Origin: Niastella caeni
GTDB lineage: Bacteria; Bacteroidota; Bacteroidia; Chitinophagales; Chitinophagaceae
Assembly: GCF_004834005.1 (NCBI RefSeq)
Contig: NZ_STFF01000008.1
Span: 186,001 to 250,000 of the forward strand
Direction: 5' to 3'
Length of the DNA stretch: 64,000 nucleotides
The position numbers and the translations under genes were made by a program. Position 1 is the first letter of the stretch; the number at the start of each line of letters is the position of its first letter. This document shows positions 8,674-17,297 of the stretch, in pieces. The notes below the pieces were generated by a model. That model had not been told where the DNA came from. It saw nothing but the letters and a program-made list of their open reading frames with translations, and did not search any database.

Positions 8674-8970
8674 CTACAAAATAAACTTTAGTAACAATGC
8701 CGCTATCGCATATATAAGCGTGATGGCAAAAATGCCTTTGGCGGTTTTATCGCGGCGGGTGTTGATATAAAATGTGAACAGCGCAATATTCAAAACCAGG
8801 CAGGGCACTGAAATAGCAGTGATCTGGTTTTTGTTGGCTGCAATAAAATTCAAACAGTCTTTTACACTGAAGAGCGGATAAAATTTAATAAAATAATAGG
8901 CTATAAGGCTTAACAGGGGGGCGATAAAGCCCAGCAACATGCCAAAACGGAGGTTGTCTTTTTTGAACAT
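8674..8970 (-). CDS. Small integral membrane protein (98 aa)
   Basis: Three hydrophobic helices are visible: LRFGMLLGFIAPLLSLIAYYF (about 7-27), ISVPCLVLNIALFTFYIN (about 53-70) and GIFAITLIYAIAALLLKFIL (about 79-98). The protein has no recognised domain. Its ATG overlaps the surE stop (TAATG), so the two are translationally coupled. The surE, membrane protein, lpxB order recurs in this phylum as far as I recall, hinting at an envelope role, but nothing in the sequence defines it. Confidence 0.7.
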   Translation of the reverse strand: MFKKDNLRFGMLLGFIAPLLSLIAYYFIKFYPLFSVKDCLNFIAANKNQITAISVPCLVLNIALFTFYINTRRDKTAKGIFAITLIYAIAALLLKFIL

Positions 8971-9758
8971 TACAGTTTCCAGGTTTTTTCGAGCTTATCT
9001 TTCAGTTGATAATTGGTGAGGTCAAATTGCACCGGTACAACACTAACATAGTTATTTTTAAGCGCCCACACATCAGTATCTTTTCCTTTGTCGAAATTTA
9101 CAAACTCACCGGTAAGCCAGTAATACTTACGTCCATTAGGGTCATTGCGCTCAACAAAGTCTTCTTCATATTTCGCATAGGCCTGGCGGCAAATACGAAT
9201 GCCTTTTATAAGATCGGGTGAAACAGGAGGGAAGTTTACATTTAGTACCGTATGTTTCTCCGGCGTTTTCTTCAACATTTGCTCTACAATAATACGGGCG
9301 TATTGACGGGCGGCCGTAAAATCGGCTTCAATACTGTAATCGAGCAATGAAAATCCAACGGAAGGAATGCTTTCAATAGCTGCTTCTACAGCGGCCGACA
9401 TAGTGCCGGAATATATTACGTTGATAGAGTGATTGGCGCCGTGGTTAATGCCGCTGAGGCATAGATCGGGTTTGCGGCGCAGTATTTTGTCTACAGCCAG
9501 CTTTACACAATCAACCGGGGTGCCCGAGCACTGGTATGCTTCCACGCCTTCAAAGAAGGTGGTCACTGAACTCAGACGCAGGGGTTGACCTATAGTGATG
9601 GCATGACCCATGCCAGACTGTGGTTTATCGGGAGCTACTACTACTATTTTTCCGAGATCCTTTACTGCTTCTACCAGGTTATGAATACCGGGCGCTGTTA
9701 TACCGTCGTCATTCGTTATCAGGATAACGGGTTGAGCTGCTTTCTTCTTTTTTGCCAT
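8970..9758 (-). CDS. surE: 5'/3'-nucleotidase SurE
   Basis: 262 residues, family-typical. The N-terminal ILITNDDGITAPGI contains the metal-binding Asp17-Asp18 pair, followed by VAPDKPQSGMGHAIT, CSGTPVDCVKLA and CLSGINHGANHSINVIYSGT, all SurE signature blocks with the conserved metal-site Asn in GINHG. It dephosphorylates nucleoside 5'- and 3'-monophosphates in the cytoplasm and is associated with stationary-phase survival. It is the first gene of the surE to lpxB run, with a 1-base overlap to the next gene. Confidence 0.95.
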   Translation of the reverse strand: MAKKKKAAQPVILITNDDGITAPGIHNLVEAVKDLGKIVVVAPDKPQSGMGHAITIGQPLRLSSVTTFFEGVEAYQCSGTPVDCVKLAVDKILRRKPDLCLSGINHGANHSINVIYSGTMSAAVEAAIESIPSVGFSLLDYSIEADFTAARQYARIIVEQMLKKTPEKHTVLNVNFPPVSPDLIKGIRICRQAYAKYEEDFVERNDPNGRKYYWLTGEFVNFDKGKDTDVWALKNNYVSVVPVQFDLTNYQLKDKLEKTWKL

Positions 9759-9873
9759 ATCTTATAACAAAAGTGCTGAAAATTTCTGTCAAATGCATGA
9801 AATAGGAGAAATAAGTACAAGGCAGTACGAACCCGCGATTGGTTACTTTTTATCAAACCCCGAACATGCTACT

Positions 9874-10524
9874 TCAAAACGTTTTTATGTCAGGAACATT
9901 GTAAATATTGATCTCATTTTCTGGTGGATGATTAATAGCAAAGTAAACGGTGCTGATCATTTGCTTTATTGTTACCAGGGCTTGCTGGCGGCTTTGTTCG
10001 CGGGTGGCGGGAATAAGCCGGGCCAGGCCATAAAAAGGCAACAGCATTACCGGCCACCAATGACCCGGTCCCAGTACATACCAGGGTCTGATGAAGGAAC
10101 ATCGGGCGCCTGTTGTTTTTAATAGCGTTTCACCTGCTGCCCGCACTTCCCGGTATTCTTTCATGATGCGGCCCGGGTATTGGCTTACACTTAAATATAT
10201 TACATGCGGCAGTTTGTTGTGGCGGATAACCGCAGCGGCCTGTTGAACCGATACCAGGTCGATGGTTTCAAAAGCGTTTTTTTTGGAAGGAGAGGGATGG
10301 GGAACGCCCACCAGGTGGATAAACGTATCGGCCCCGGCGGCCGAAGCTGCGTAAGTGGCGGCATCGAGGGCGTTGCCAATGATCACTTCGCAGCCCGGCG
10401 GCAGTTTATGGGCTGAACCTTCGCGCACCAGCGCCTTGATGCGGTACCCGCCCGTTTGTAACAGGGCTTTAATAAGCCGGGTACCGATATACCCGGTACC
10501 GCCGGTAATAAAAATGGTTTGCAT
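9874..10524 (-). CDS. SDR-family NAD(P)-binding protein (NmrA/epimerase-like)
   Basis: 216 residues. The N-terminus MQTIFITGGTGYIGTRLIKALL is a Rossmann GxxGxxG motif of the atypical/extended SDR class. ADTFIHLVGVPHPSP follows, then YLSVSQYPGRIMKEYREVRAAGE, where the Tyr and Lys positions resemble the active-site region in a degenerate form. The RPWYVLGPGHWWPVML segment resembles NAD(P)H-binding proteins annotated as NmrA-like or complex I NDUFA9-like. It is shorter than full epimerases (about 300 residues). Substrate unknown. It is a single gene divergent from atpG. Confidence 0.8.
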   Translation of the reverse strand: MQTIFITGGTGYIGTRLIKALLQTGGYRIKALVREGSAHKLPPGCEVIIGNALDAATYAASAAGADTFIHLVGVPHPSPSKKNAFETIDLVSVQQAAAVIRHNKLPHVIYLSVSQYPGRIMKEYREVRAAGETLLKTTGARCSFIRPWYVLGPGHWWPVMLLPFYGLARLIPATREQSRQQALVTIKQMISTVYFAINHPPENEINIYNVPDIKTF

Positions 10525-10583
10525 GATGGGATGGGGTTATTGGGTATATACGTGAAGCTACATGTTTTAGATTGTGACTATGA

Positions 10584-10640
10584 AGAAAGTAGACGGCAAC
10601 AAGGCAAAAAGGCAAAGAGGCAACAAGGCAGCGAGTAAAC
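10584..10640. repeat. Word repeat GGCAACAAGGCAAAAAGGC
   Basis: Tandem words GGCAACAAGGCAAAAAGGC and GGCAACAAGGCAGCGAG, the same family as at 1360, 3330 and 44142. It lies between divergent SDR and atpG genes. The rest of 10525-10876 holds the atpG promoter. Confidence 0.6.
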
Positions 10641-10764
10641 AGGGATTCCAGCATTAAAGAACTCAGAACTAAGAACCAGGAACTGAATATCTGGCCGTTG
10701 TGGCAGGAAACTCATATCCCATACGGAATTTTACACAGAACAAGGAATTTTCCCCTCTTTCCGC

Positions 10765-10772
10765 TACCTTTG
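10765..10772 (+). promoter_or_regulatory. Bacteroidota -7 promoter element before atpG
   Basis: TACCTTTG matches the Bacteroidota -7 consensus TAnnTTTG, about 105 bases upstream of the atpG ATG. A convincing -33 TTTG is not present at the expected spacing. Confidence 0.5.
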
Positions 10773-10876
10773 CAGCCGATTAAAACTACAGGTAGGTTTA
10801 TTGACTCTATTTTGTTGATTATTAATTGTTTGTAGAGCTAAATCCCTGGCAGTGATCAACATTTCAACTTTGCAAT

Positions 10877-11758
10877 ATGGCAGGTCAGTTAAAAGAAGTT
10901 CGTAATAAGATCAAGGCAACGCAAAATATGCAGCAAATTACCAAGGCAATGAAAATGGTAAGCGCTGCCAAATTAAGAAAAGCCCAGGATGCAATCATTC
11001 AAATGCGTCCCTATGCACGCAAGCTGCAGGAAGTGCTTAGTAACATCGTAAGCAGCTCAGAAGGCGATGCAAGCATTGGGCTGGCCGCTGAACGGCCTGT
11101 TGAAAAAGTGCTGTTGATCGTAATTACCAGCGACCGCGGTTTGTGCGGCGCATACAATGCCAACGTAATAAAGCTGGCCCGTACTACCATCCAGGAAAAG
11201 TATAGCGCGCAGGCTGCCAAAGGCACTGTACATGTATGGGGCATTGGTAAAAAAGGAACTGAATACTTCCAGAAAAATAAATACAAGGTTAGCGATACCT
11301 ATAAAGATCTTTTCCTCGGTTTGAAGTTTGAGAACGTACAAGCTGCCGCCCAGGCTGCTGTTAAAGCTTTTGAGGCAAAAGAATATGATGTAATAGAACT
11401 GGTATACAGCGAGTTTCGCAATGCCGCGGTTCAACGGTTTACCGTAGAACGCTTCCTGCCTATTCCTAAAGTAGAGAAGAAAGAAGGCGCTAAAAAGAGC
11501 GACTTCATTTTTGAACCTGCCAAAGACGAGCTGATCGCTGAGTTGATGCCCAAGATCCTGAATACGCAATTATACAAAGCAGTACTTGATGCCAATGCCT
11601 CAGAACATGGCGCCCGGATGACTGCGATGGATAAAGCCAGCGAAAACGCCAACGAGTTATTAAAGCACTATAAAATATCATACAACCGGGCCCGTCAGGC
11701 AGCCATCACTACCGAGCTTACAGAAATTGTGAGCGGTGCTGCTGCATTACAAGGTTAA
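10877..11758 (+). CDS. atpG: ATP synthase F1 subunit gamma
   Basis: 293 residues. The N-terminus MAGQLKEVRNKIKATQNMQQITKAMKMV is the conserved coiled-coil start of F1 gamma, followed by TSDRGLCGAYN in the central fold. The C-terminus ARMTAMDKASENANELL and YNRARQAAITTELTEIVSGAAAL is the second half of the rotor coiled coil. It is the rotating shaft linking the F1 catalytic hexamer to the membrane c-ring. The other ATP synthase genes are not beside it: scpB follows 73 bases downstream and an SDR gene lies upstream, so atpG is detached from the usual atpHAG arrangement. Confidence 0.96.
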   Translation: MAGQLKEVRNKIKATQNMQQITKAMKMVSAAKLRKAQDAIIQMRPYARKLQEVLSNIVSSSEGDASIGLAAERPVEKVLLIVITSDRGLCGAYNANVIKLARTTIQEKYSAQAAKGTVHVWGIGKKGTEYFQKNKYKVSDTYKDLFLGLKFENVQAAAQAAVKAFEAKEYDVIELVYSEFRNAAVQRFTVERFLPIPKVEKKEGAKKSDFIFEPAKDELIAELMPKILNTQLYKAVLDANASEHGARMTAMDKASENANELLKHYKISYNRARQAAITTELTEIVSGAAALQG

Positions 11759-11760
11759 GA

Positions 11761-11828
11761 TAGTTTATGGTTTATAGTGTGTTGTTTCTGGTTAACAATA
11801 AACTATAAACCAGAAACCATAAACTAAA
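11761..11828. repeat. Word-repeat hairpin between atpG and scpB
   Basis: GTTTATGGTTTATAG and GTTTCTGGTT on the left pair with AACCAGAAACCATAAAC on the right, and a second pairing uses CTATAAACC. It fills nearly the whole 73-base atpG-scpB gap, ending just before the scpB ATG. It might attenuate or process the atpG-scpB transcript. Confidence 0.65.
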
Positions 11829-11831
11829 AAA

Positions 11832-12917
11832 ATGGAAATTTCCAACCTGATACCCCATATAGAAGCTTTGATCTTTGCCAGTGAGAAGCCATTGACCACA
11901 TTAGAGATCACTGACCTGATCAATAATGCTTTCGGCTTTATGGAGGATAAGATCATGCTCGATCAGATTGAATCGGCCATTGAAGGGATCCTGGAGAAGT
12001 ATAAAGCCGAGTTCTATCCCTTCGAAGTGCGCGAGAGCGGCGGTGGTTGGCAATTCCTTACTAAAAAAGACTTTCATAAAACCGTTGCCCAGTTAAACGG
12101 TGATAAATTCCTGAAGCGCCTGTCTACGGCCGCGTTAGAGACCTTAAGCATCGTTGCCTATAAACAACCGGTTACAAAATCTGAAATTGAAGCCATCCGG
12201 GGCGTGAGCAGCGATTATGCTATTCAGAAGTTACTCGAGAAAGACCTCATCGTTATTACAGGCCGTAATGAAAACCAACCCGGTCATCCCCTGGTGTATG
12301 GTACTTCTAAAAACTTCATGGATTACTTCGGCCTGAACACTACCGATGACCTGCCGAAACTGAAAGAAGTATTCGACGATAATATAGTATTGCCAACAGC
12401 GGTTGGTGAAGGAGGCACAACACCCGCCGCAGAAGATACAGGAACTGTTGAACCCTCTTTGAATGGCACACACCTGAATGGTGCTGCCATATCATTTACA
12501 GAAGAAGGTGCAGAAGGAGAAGCGGAGGAACCGGCCGAGGGCCAGGCAGCGTTGGAAATGCAGGATGAGAGCGTAGAATTGGATACCGATGAATCATTGA
12601 TTGAAGAAGAAGCCGAAGCATTGGATGAAGAGGCCGGTGAAGTGCTGGATGAAATTGCAGAAGAGGCTTACGAAGACGATGAAGAAACTTTTAATGAAGT
12701 AGAAGGGGAGGAAGAAGAACAGCAGGAAGGGTTTGAAGAAGAGGAAGCTTACATTACGCCAGAAGAAGACGAAGATGCTTATACCGAAGACGATACCACC
12801 ACATTTAAGGTTGATGAAGACGGGGAGCTGATAGAAGAACATGGTTCTCCCGAGAATGAGGATGAAGAGGGCGATGGTGAAGACGAGGCTGACGATAAGG
12901 ATGGAGAAATGAAATAA
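11832..12917 (+). CDS. scpB: Segregation and condensation protein B with long acidic tail
   Basis: 361 residues. Residues 1 to about 185 are a normal ScpB: a winged-helix pair with LIPHIEALIFASEKPLT, the conserved RLSTAALETLSIVAYKQPVT, EIEAIRGVSSDYAIQKLLEKDLI and HPLVYGTSKNFMDYFGL. ScpB pairs with ScpA as the kleisin partner of SMC in chromosome condensation. From about residue 190 on there is a tail of some 170 residues made mostly of Glu and Asp, nearly doubling the usual length of about 190-200. The frame and stop are clean, so it is a true extension. It lies downstream of atpG and upstream of lysA in the same direction. Confidence 0.93.
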   Translation: MEISNLIPHIEALIFASEKPLTTLEITDLINNAFGFMEDKIMLDQIESAIEGILEKYKAEFYPFEVRESGGGWQFLTKKDFHKTVAQLNGDKFLKRLSTAALETLSIVAYKQPVTKSEIEAIRGVSSDYAIQKLLEKDLIVITGRNENQPGHPLVYGTSKNFMDYFGLNTTDDLPKLKEVFDDNIVLPTAVGEGGTTPAAEDTGTVEPSLNGTHLNGAAISFTEEGAEGEAEEPAEGQAALEMQDESVELDTDESLIEEEAEALDEEAGEVLDEIAEEAYEDDEETFNEVEGEEEEQQEGFEEEEAYITPEEDEDAYTEDDTTTFKVDEDGELIEEHGSPENEDEEGDGEDEADDKDGEMK

Positions 12918-12920
12918 CAG

Positions 12921-12955
12921 TTTATGGTTTGAGGTTTATGGTTTGTGGTTCTTCC
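12921..12955. repeat. Word repeat GTTTATGGTTTGAGG
   Basis: Tandem GTTTATGGTTTGAGG and TTTATGGTTTGTGG words directly after the scpB stop. The complementary words (ACCACAAACC) occur at 15064-15117, on the far side of lysA and the DUF4442 gene. Confidence 0.5.
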
Positions 12956-13160
12956 ATTCAAGACGGCTCACATTACTCAAACTTCCCGAATCTCATGCAC
13001 TGATTTATATTACTTGTGCGCATTCGCCAACCGGCCAATGCGCATTGTTATTTTAACAATTATTGGTTTAGGTCTTTCCGCTTCGGCTTTTGGCGTTTTG
13101 CATTTGCTTTCAGCTTATGGCTTACAGCTTGCAGCGGTTTTCTTCTTATATTCGCATAAT

Positions 13161-14375
13161 ATGTCACAGCAATTATCAAGAGAGTTTTTAATTCAGTTAG
13201 CGAACGAATACGGTACCCCATTATACGTGTACCATGCTGAAAAAATAAAAGAGCAATACGAGAAGCTGAAAGGTGCATTTGGCAAGATCAATGCCCGTTT
13301 TTACTATGCCTGTAAGGCGCTTACCAATATTAATATATTAAAGTATATCAATAGTCTGGGCGCGGGTGTAGATTGCGTGAGCATTCATGAAGTAAAGCTG
13401 GCCCTGAAGGCAGGCTTTGACCCCAGGAATATTTTATATACCCCTAACTGTGTCGACTTCCAGGAAATTGTTGCTGCAAAAGAACTGGGTGTAAATATCA
13501 ATATCGACAACATTTCCATTTTAGAGCAATTTGGCAATAAGTTTGGCGGCAGCTATCCTGTTTGCATCCGGCTCAACCCGCACATCATGGCCGGTGGTAA
13601 TTTCAAGATCTCTACCGGGCACGTAGACAGTAAGTTTGGTATTTCCATTCACCAGATCAGGCATATTGAACGCGTTGTAAAAAGCGCCAAAATAAAAGTG
13701 ACCGGCGTGCATATGCATACCGGTAGTGAGATCAAAGACATCGGCGTATTCCTCGAAGGGTTGGAAGTGATGTTTGAAATTGCTAACCATTTCCCCGACC
13801 TCGAATTTGTTGACCTGGGCAGCGGCTTTAAAGTGCCTTACCAGCCCGACGATCCGGAGACGGATGTGAATACGCTTGGTCAGAAGATGGCGATAGCATT
13901 TAAGAACTATGAAAAAGAAACCGGTAAAAAACTGCAGGTGTGGTTTGAACCGGGTAAATACCTGGTAAGCCAGTGCGGTTATTTTGTGGTAAAGACAAAC
14001 GTGGTAAAGCAAACGCCTGCTACGGTATTTGCCGGGGTGAACAGCGGGTTTAACCACCTTATCCGTCCCATGTTTTATGAAGCGTACCATCATATTGAAA
14101 ATATTTCCAACCCCAACGGTCCCGAAAGGATCTATACGGTGGTAGGGAACATTTGTGAAACCGATACGTTTGCCTGGGACCGCAAGTTGCATGAAGTACG
14201 GGAAGGCGATTACCTGGTGTTTTATAATGCCGGCGCTTATGGCTTTGAAATGTCATCCAACTTCAACTCCCGCCTTAAACCGGCAGAAGTGCTGGTGAAA
14301 GATGGCAAGGCCCATCTCATTCGTAAGCGCGATGAATTTGATGACCTGTTGAAGAATCAAATTGAAGTTTTATAA
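13161..14375 (+). CDS. lysA: Diaminopimelate decarboxylase
   Basis: 404 residues from the ATG at 13161. The frame extends 72 codons further upstream, but that stretch (residues like MVLPFKTAHITQ) is low-complexity word-repeat DNA, while the LysA family begins at MSQQLSREFLIQLANEYGTP. The alanine-racemase-like barrel has ARFYYACKALTN, where the Lys should bind PLP, then HMHTGSEI, DLGSGFKVPY, WFEPGKYLV, and the C-terminal CETDTFAWDR and YNAGAYGFEMSSNFN, where the Cys and Tyr are active-site residues. It makes L-lysine and CO2 from meso-DAP as the last step of lysine synthesis. A terminator follows directly. Confidence 0.95.
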   Translation: MSQQLSREFLIQLANEYGTPLYVYHAEKIKEQYEKLKGAFGKINARFYYACKALTNINILKYINSLGAGVDCVSIHEVKLALKAGFDPRNILYTPNCVDFQEIVAAKELGVNINIDNISILEQFGNKFGGSYPVCIRLNPHIMAGGNFKISTGHVDSKFGISIHQIRHIERVVKSAKIKVTGVHMHTGSEIKDIGVFLEGLEVMFEIANHFPDLEFVDLGSGFKVPYQPDDPETDVNTLGQKMAIAFKNYEKETGKKLQVWFEPGKYLVSQCGYFVVKTNVVKQTPATVFAGVNSGFNHLIRPMFYEAYHHIENISNPNGPERIYTVVGNICETDTFAWDRKLHEVREGDYLVFYNAGAYGFEMSSNFNSRLKPAEVLVKDGKAHLIRKRDEFDDLLKNQIEVL

Positions 14376-14377
14376 AT

Positions 14378-14404
14378 CAATGCTCCTCCGGGAGCATTTT
14401 TTAT
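14378..14404 (+). terminator. Terminator of lysA
   Basis: AATGCTCC-TCC-GGGAGCATTTTTTATTT, a tight 8-bp stem with a 3-base loop and T tract, 3 bases past the lysA stop. Confidence 0.88.
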
Positions 14405-14421
14405 TTACATTCACTGAAGAA

Positions 14422-14503
14422 AGTTATTGAGTTGTTCAGTTCATAAGTTAACCCGAACTCAATAACTGAATAACTCAATAACTCAATAACTGAATAACCT
14501 TTC
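14422..14503. repeat. Word-repeat hairpin, AACTCAATAACTGAATAAC type
   Basis: The left arm, starting AGTTATTGAGTTGTTCAGTT, and the first part of the right arm (AACTCAATAACTGAATAAC) pair with 18 of 21 positions matching. The right arm continues with further tandem AACTCAATAAC words. The same element occurs at 49345-49435. It ends a few bases before the ATG of the DUF4442 gene. Confidence 0.75.
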
Positions 14504-14507
14504 CTTC

Positions 14508-14999
14508 ATGCCAAATAAATTCATCCAACGACTTAATAACCCTGTTTTATTCAGGGTATTCCTGCTATGGAAGCTGCCCGCCGCTTTCTTTTCGGGTGTT
14601 CGCGTAAGAGAGATCGATGAACAGCATTGTGTGGTAACGGTTCCGTATAAATGGTTCTCGCAAAATCCCTTCCGTTCTACCTATTTTGCCTGCCTGGCCA
14701 TGGCTGCGGAAATGAGCACCGGCTCGCTGGCTATGGCGCATGTATACGATCGTAAACCCGCCGTATCGATGCTGGTGGTAAAATTTGAGGCCAATTATTT
14801 CAAGAAAGCAACGGGCCGTACCCGCTTTGAATGTAAAGATGGCGCCTTGTTATTGAACGCCATTGAAAAGGCCATTGCCACCGGCGAACCTCAGGTTTGT
14901 GTTACTACATCAACTGGCACCAGCAAACAAGGCGATAAAGTAGCGGAATGTTTTATAACCTGGTCGTTTAAGGCGAAAGAAGCTGCAAGCCGAAAGTGA
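14508..14999 (+). CDS. DUF4442 hotdog-fold protein (possible thioesterase)
   Basis: 163 residues. The pattern of a long N-terminal helix region, then VREIDEQHCVVTVPYKWFSQNPFRSTYFACLAMAAEMSTG and SMLVVKFEANYFKKATGRTRFECKDG, matches the DUF4442 hotdog-fold family, where relatives resemble acyl-CoA thioesterases (PaaI/YiiD-like). The catalytic residue is not obvious, but the AAEMSTG helix corresponds to the central hotdog helix. It is cytoplasmic. A terminator lies between it and lysA, so it probably has its own promoter or depends on readthrough. Confidence 0.75.
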   Translation: MPNKFIQRLNNPVLFRVFLLWKLPAAFFSGVRVREIDEQHCVVTVPYKWFSQNPFRSTYFACLAMAAEMSTGSLAMAHVYDRKPAVSMLVVKFEANYFKKATGRTRFECKDGALLLNAIEKAIATGEPQVCVTTSTGTSKQGDKVAECFITWSFKAKEAASRK

Positions 15000-15063
15000 A
15001 TACAAATGCAGGGGCACGCCGCAGGCAAAAAGGTATAGCATGTTGAAAAAGGGGCGAGGCTCA

Positions 15064-15117
15064 AAACTAAAGAACCACAAACGATAAACCACAAACTACA
15101 AACCACAAACCATTATA
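15064..15117. repeat. Word repeat ACCACAAACTACAAACC
   Basis: Tandem words GAACCACAAACGATAAACC and ACCACAAACTACAAACC fill the space up to 3 bases before the next ATG. They are complementary to the words at 12921-12955. Confidence 0.5.
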
Positions 15118-15120
15118 ACA

Positions 15121-16524
15121 ATGAAGATCGCATTCCACGGCGCTGCGCGTACTGTTACAGGATCGAAGCATTTGCTTACGTTGAATAACGGCCGGAAGTA
15201 TTTGCTCGATTGTGGTATGTTCCAGGGATTGGGACAGGCTACCAGTAATTTGAACCGTCATTGGGGCTTCAATCCGGGCGAAGTAGATCATCTTATATTA
15301 TCGCACGCACATATTGATCACAGCGGTCTTATTCCCAAACTAACCAAAGACGGGTTTGCCGGTAATATTTATTGTACGCCGGCTACCAAGGAGTTGACGG
15401 AACTCCTGCTGGTTGATTCGGCCGAAATACAGGAGGATGATGTAAAGTACGTGAACAAGAGGCGAGCTGCAGAGCGTCAACCCTATCTGCTGCCATTATA
15501 CACCGTGGCCGATGCTGAAGAAGCGCTTAAATACCTGCGCCCGGTTGAATATGGCCATTGGTATGCGATCGATGATTTTGTGGAGTTGATGTATACCGAT
15601 GCCGGTCACATTATTGGCAGTGCCGTTGTAAACCTGAAGGTAAAAGAGAATGGTAAGGTCACGCATATCACGTTCAGCGGCGATGTAGGCCGGTACAGGG
15701 ATGTGATCTTGCGTTCGCCCGCAGTGTTTCCGCAAGCAGATTATATTATTCTTGAATCAACTTATGGCAACAGCCTGCACGAACTGAATGTTACTACGCC
15801 CGACCAGTTGTTGACCTGGATTGAAAAGACATGTTTGCAGAAAAAGGGCAAACTGATTGTTCCGGCCTTCAGCGTGGGACGCACACAGGAATTGTTATAT
15901 CACCTGAACCAGTTAGAGCTGGAGCGGCGCCTGCCCGACCTGGATTATTTTGTGGACAGTCCGTTGAGTGTAAAAACAACTACGCTGGTTAAACGATATC
16001 CCAGTTACTTTAATAAATCCATTCAGCGGGTGCTGGAATCAGACTCCGATCCGTTTGCTTTCAAAGGATTGAAGTTTGTGAAAACAGTACAGGAGTCGAA
16101 ACTGCTGAACTTTCGCAATGAACCTTGTGTGATCATCTCGGCCAGTGGTATGGCAGAGGCCGGCCGCGTAAAACACCATATCAGCAATAATATTGAGAAC
16201 AGTCGCAACACCATTTTAATGACCGGTTATTGCGAGCCTGATTCGTTAGGTGGCCGTTTATTATCGGGCAGGAAAGAAGTATCAATTTTTGGGGTATCGC
16301 ATGAAGTACATGCTGATATAGACGCCATACACAGCATGAGCGCCCATGGTGATTATGAAGACCTGAGCCAGTTCCTGGCCTGCCAGGACCCCCGTCAGGT
16401 AAAGCGTTTGTTTTTGGTGCATGGCGAGTATAACGTGCAACAACAATTCCGCCAGCGATTAATTAAAAAAGGATTTACCGATGTGGAAATACCGGAGGTG
16501 CATTATGAGATAGGATTAACGTAG
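15121..16524 (+). CDS. MBL-fold beta-CASP ribonuclease-like hydrolase
   Basis: 467 residues. SHAHIDHSG gives the HxHxDH motif (His62, His64, Asp66, His67) of the metallo-beta-lactamase fold. DAGHIIGSAVVNL and FSGDVGRY supply further zinc ligands. VPAFSVGRTQELLYHL, ASGMAEAGRVKHHI and HSMSAHGDYEDL are the beta-CASP motifs A to C. Length and motif set fit the YSH1/CPSF-like exonuclease class of bacterial RNA-processing enzymes. It is cytoplasmic and probably acts on RNA. No partner gene is visible. It is followed by a long CAAGG word array. Confidence 0.9.
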   Translation: MKIAFHGAARTVTGSKHLLTLNNGRKYLLDCGMFQGLGQATSNLNRHWGFNPGEVDHLILSHAHIDHSGLIPKLTKDGFAGNIYCTPATKELTELLLVDSAEIQEDDVKYVNKRRAAERQPYLLPLYTVADAEEALKYLRPVEYGHWYAIDDFVELMYTDAGHIIGSAVVNLKVKENGKVTHITFSGDVGRYRDVILRSPAVFPQADYIILESTYGNSLHELNVTTPDQLLTWIEKTCLQKKGKLIVPAFSVGRTQELLYHLNQLELERRLPDLDYFVDSPLSVKTTTLVKRYPSYFNKSIQRVLESDSDPFAFKGLKFVKTVQESKLLNFRNEPCVIISASGMAEAGRVKHHISNNIENSRNTILMTGYCEPDSLGGRLLSGRKEVSIFGVSHEVHADIDAIHSMSAHGDYEDLSQFLACQDPRQVKRLFLVHGEYNVQQQFRQRLIKKGFTDVEIPEVHYEIGLT

Positions 16525-16536
16525 AACAATGTGATA

Positions 16537-16715
16537 ATTAAAGCTACAAGGCACAAGGTTCAAGGTTCAAGGCACAAGGTTCCAAGGCACAAGGCACAAG
16601 GTTCAAGGCACAAGGTTCAAGGTTCAAGGCACAAGGATCAAGGCACAAGGCACAAGGTTCCAAGGCTCAAGGTTCAAGGCACAAGGTTCAAGGTTCAAGG
16701 TTCCAAGGCATAAAG
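16537..16715. repeat. Tandem word array AAGGCACAAGGTTCAAGG
   Basis: About 180 bases composed almost wholly of two words, AAGGCACAAGG and AAGGTTCAAGG, in irregular alternation. An open frame reads through it as a Lys/Arg-rich repeat, but this is an artefact of the words. Copy order is irregular and there are no unique spacers, so it is not a CRISPR array. Confidence 0.8.
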
Positions 16716-16843
16716 AATGAAAGGCGCAAGCAAGACAACTGGAAGTAAGAAAAATAAACTTTTGGATATATAGGGAAGGACGATAAAAGGGGAGTATTGA
16801 AAATTAAACGCTTGAGCCCCGAAGTTTGGGCCTTGTACCTTAA

Positions 16844-16871
16844 TAAAAAAACCGCCTCACGGGGCGGCTTT
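16844..16871 (-). terminator. Terminator facing the minus strand
   Basis: On the minus strand GCCGCC-CCGTGA-GGCGG is followed by TTTTTTT. On the plus strand the T tract is only three bases. It faces the gene-free interval 16872-17690. Confidence 0.6.
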
Positions 16872-17297
16872 CTAATTCAATAATCTTTGGGTAGTCTCTA
16901 GTGTAAATTTAATTCATCTATAGGCTCAGATTTTGTTGGGTAGTTCTCCTTTCAGATAATGGATTTTGCAAATTTGGATTTTTCATCGGATCGGATCGTT
17001 TAGGGTTTTCTCGAGGAGATTTTAGTTGGTTTCAAATGGATCGTTGGATAAATTGGGTACGAGGTTTTTCAGGATCTTCAGGCTCCGTGACGCCTTCTTC
17101 AGGATTTGCCCTTTCGGGTTTTTTTGGTTTTTTACAGGAATTTTGATCTGTAACAAAGATGCTAATTCTTTCCCCGGATCTCAATTTTATTCGACTAATA
17201 AGTGGAAACCTTCGATTTTTAGGTGGAAAAACCCGGGTAAATGGATTTTAAGTGTAATATGTGTACAATATACCTGGGGTGTTTGGGTAGAAATTTC
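16872..17297. other. Gene-free interval with minus-facing terminators
   Basis: More than 400 bases rich in GGATTTT, TTCAGGATC and GGGTTTT words with no gene I can support. The 112-codon plus-strand frame inside it has no family features. A terminator lies at each side (16844 and 17391), both pointing to the minus strand, so a non-coding minus-strand transcript is conceivable. Confidence 0.3.

Noticed and set aside
12945-13160. N-terminal extension of LysA with a membrane-like segment
   Set aside because: The 72 codons before ATG 13161 lie in word-repeat DNA and have no counterpart in LysA proteins, which start near MSQQLSREF.
16531-16713. 60-codon Lys/Arg/His-rich frame
   Set aside because: It is only the AAGGCACAAGG word array translated, with no start signal or homologue type.
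16537-16715. CRISPR array
   Set aside because: The repeat words are 11 bases, irregular and without unique spacers, and no cas gene is near.
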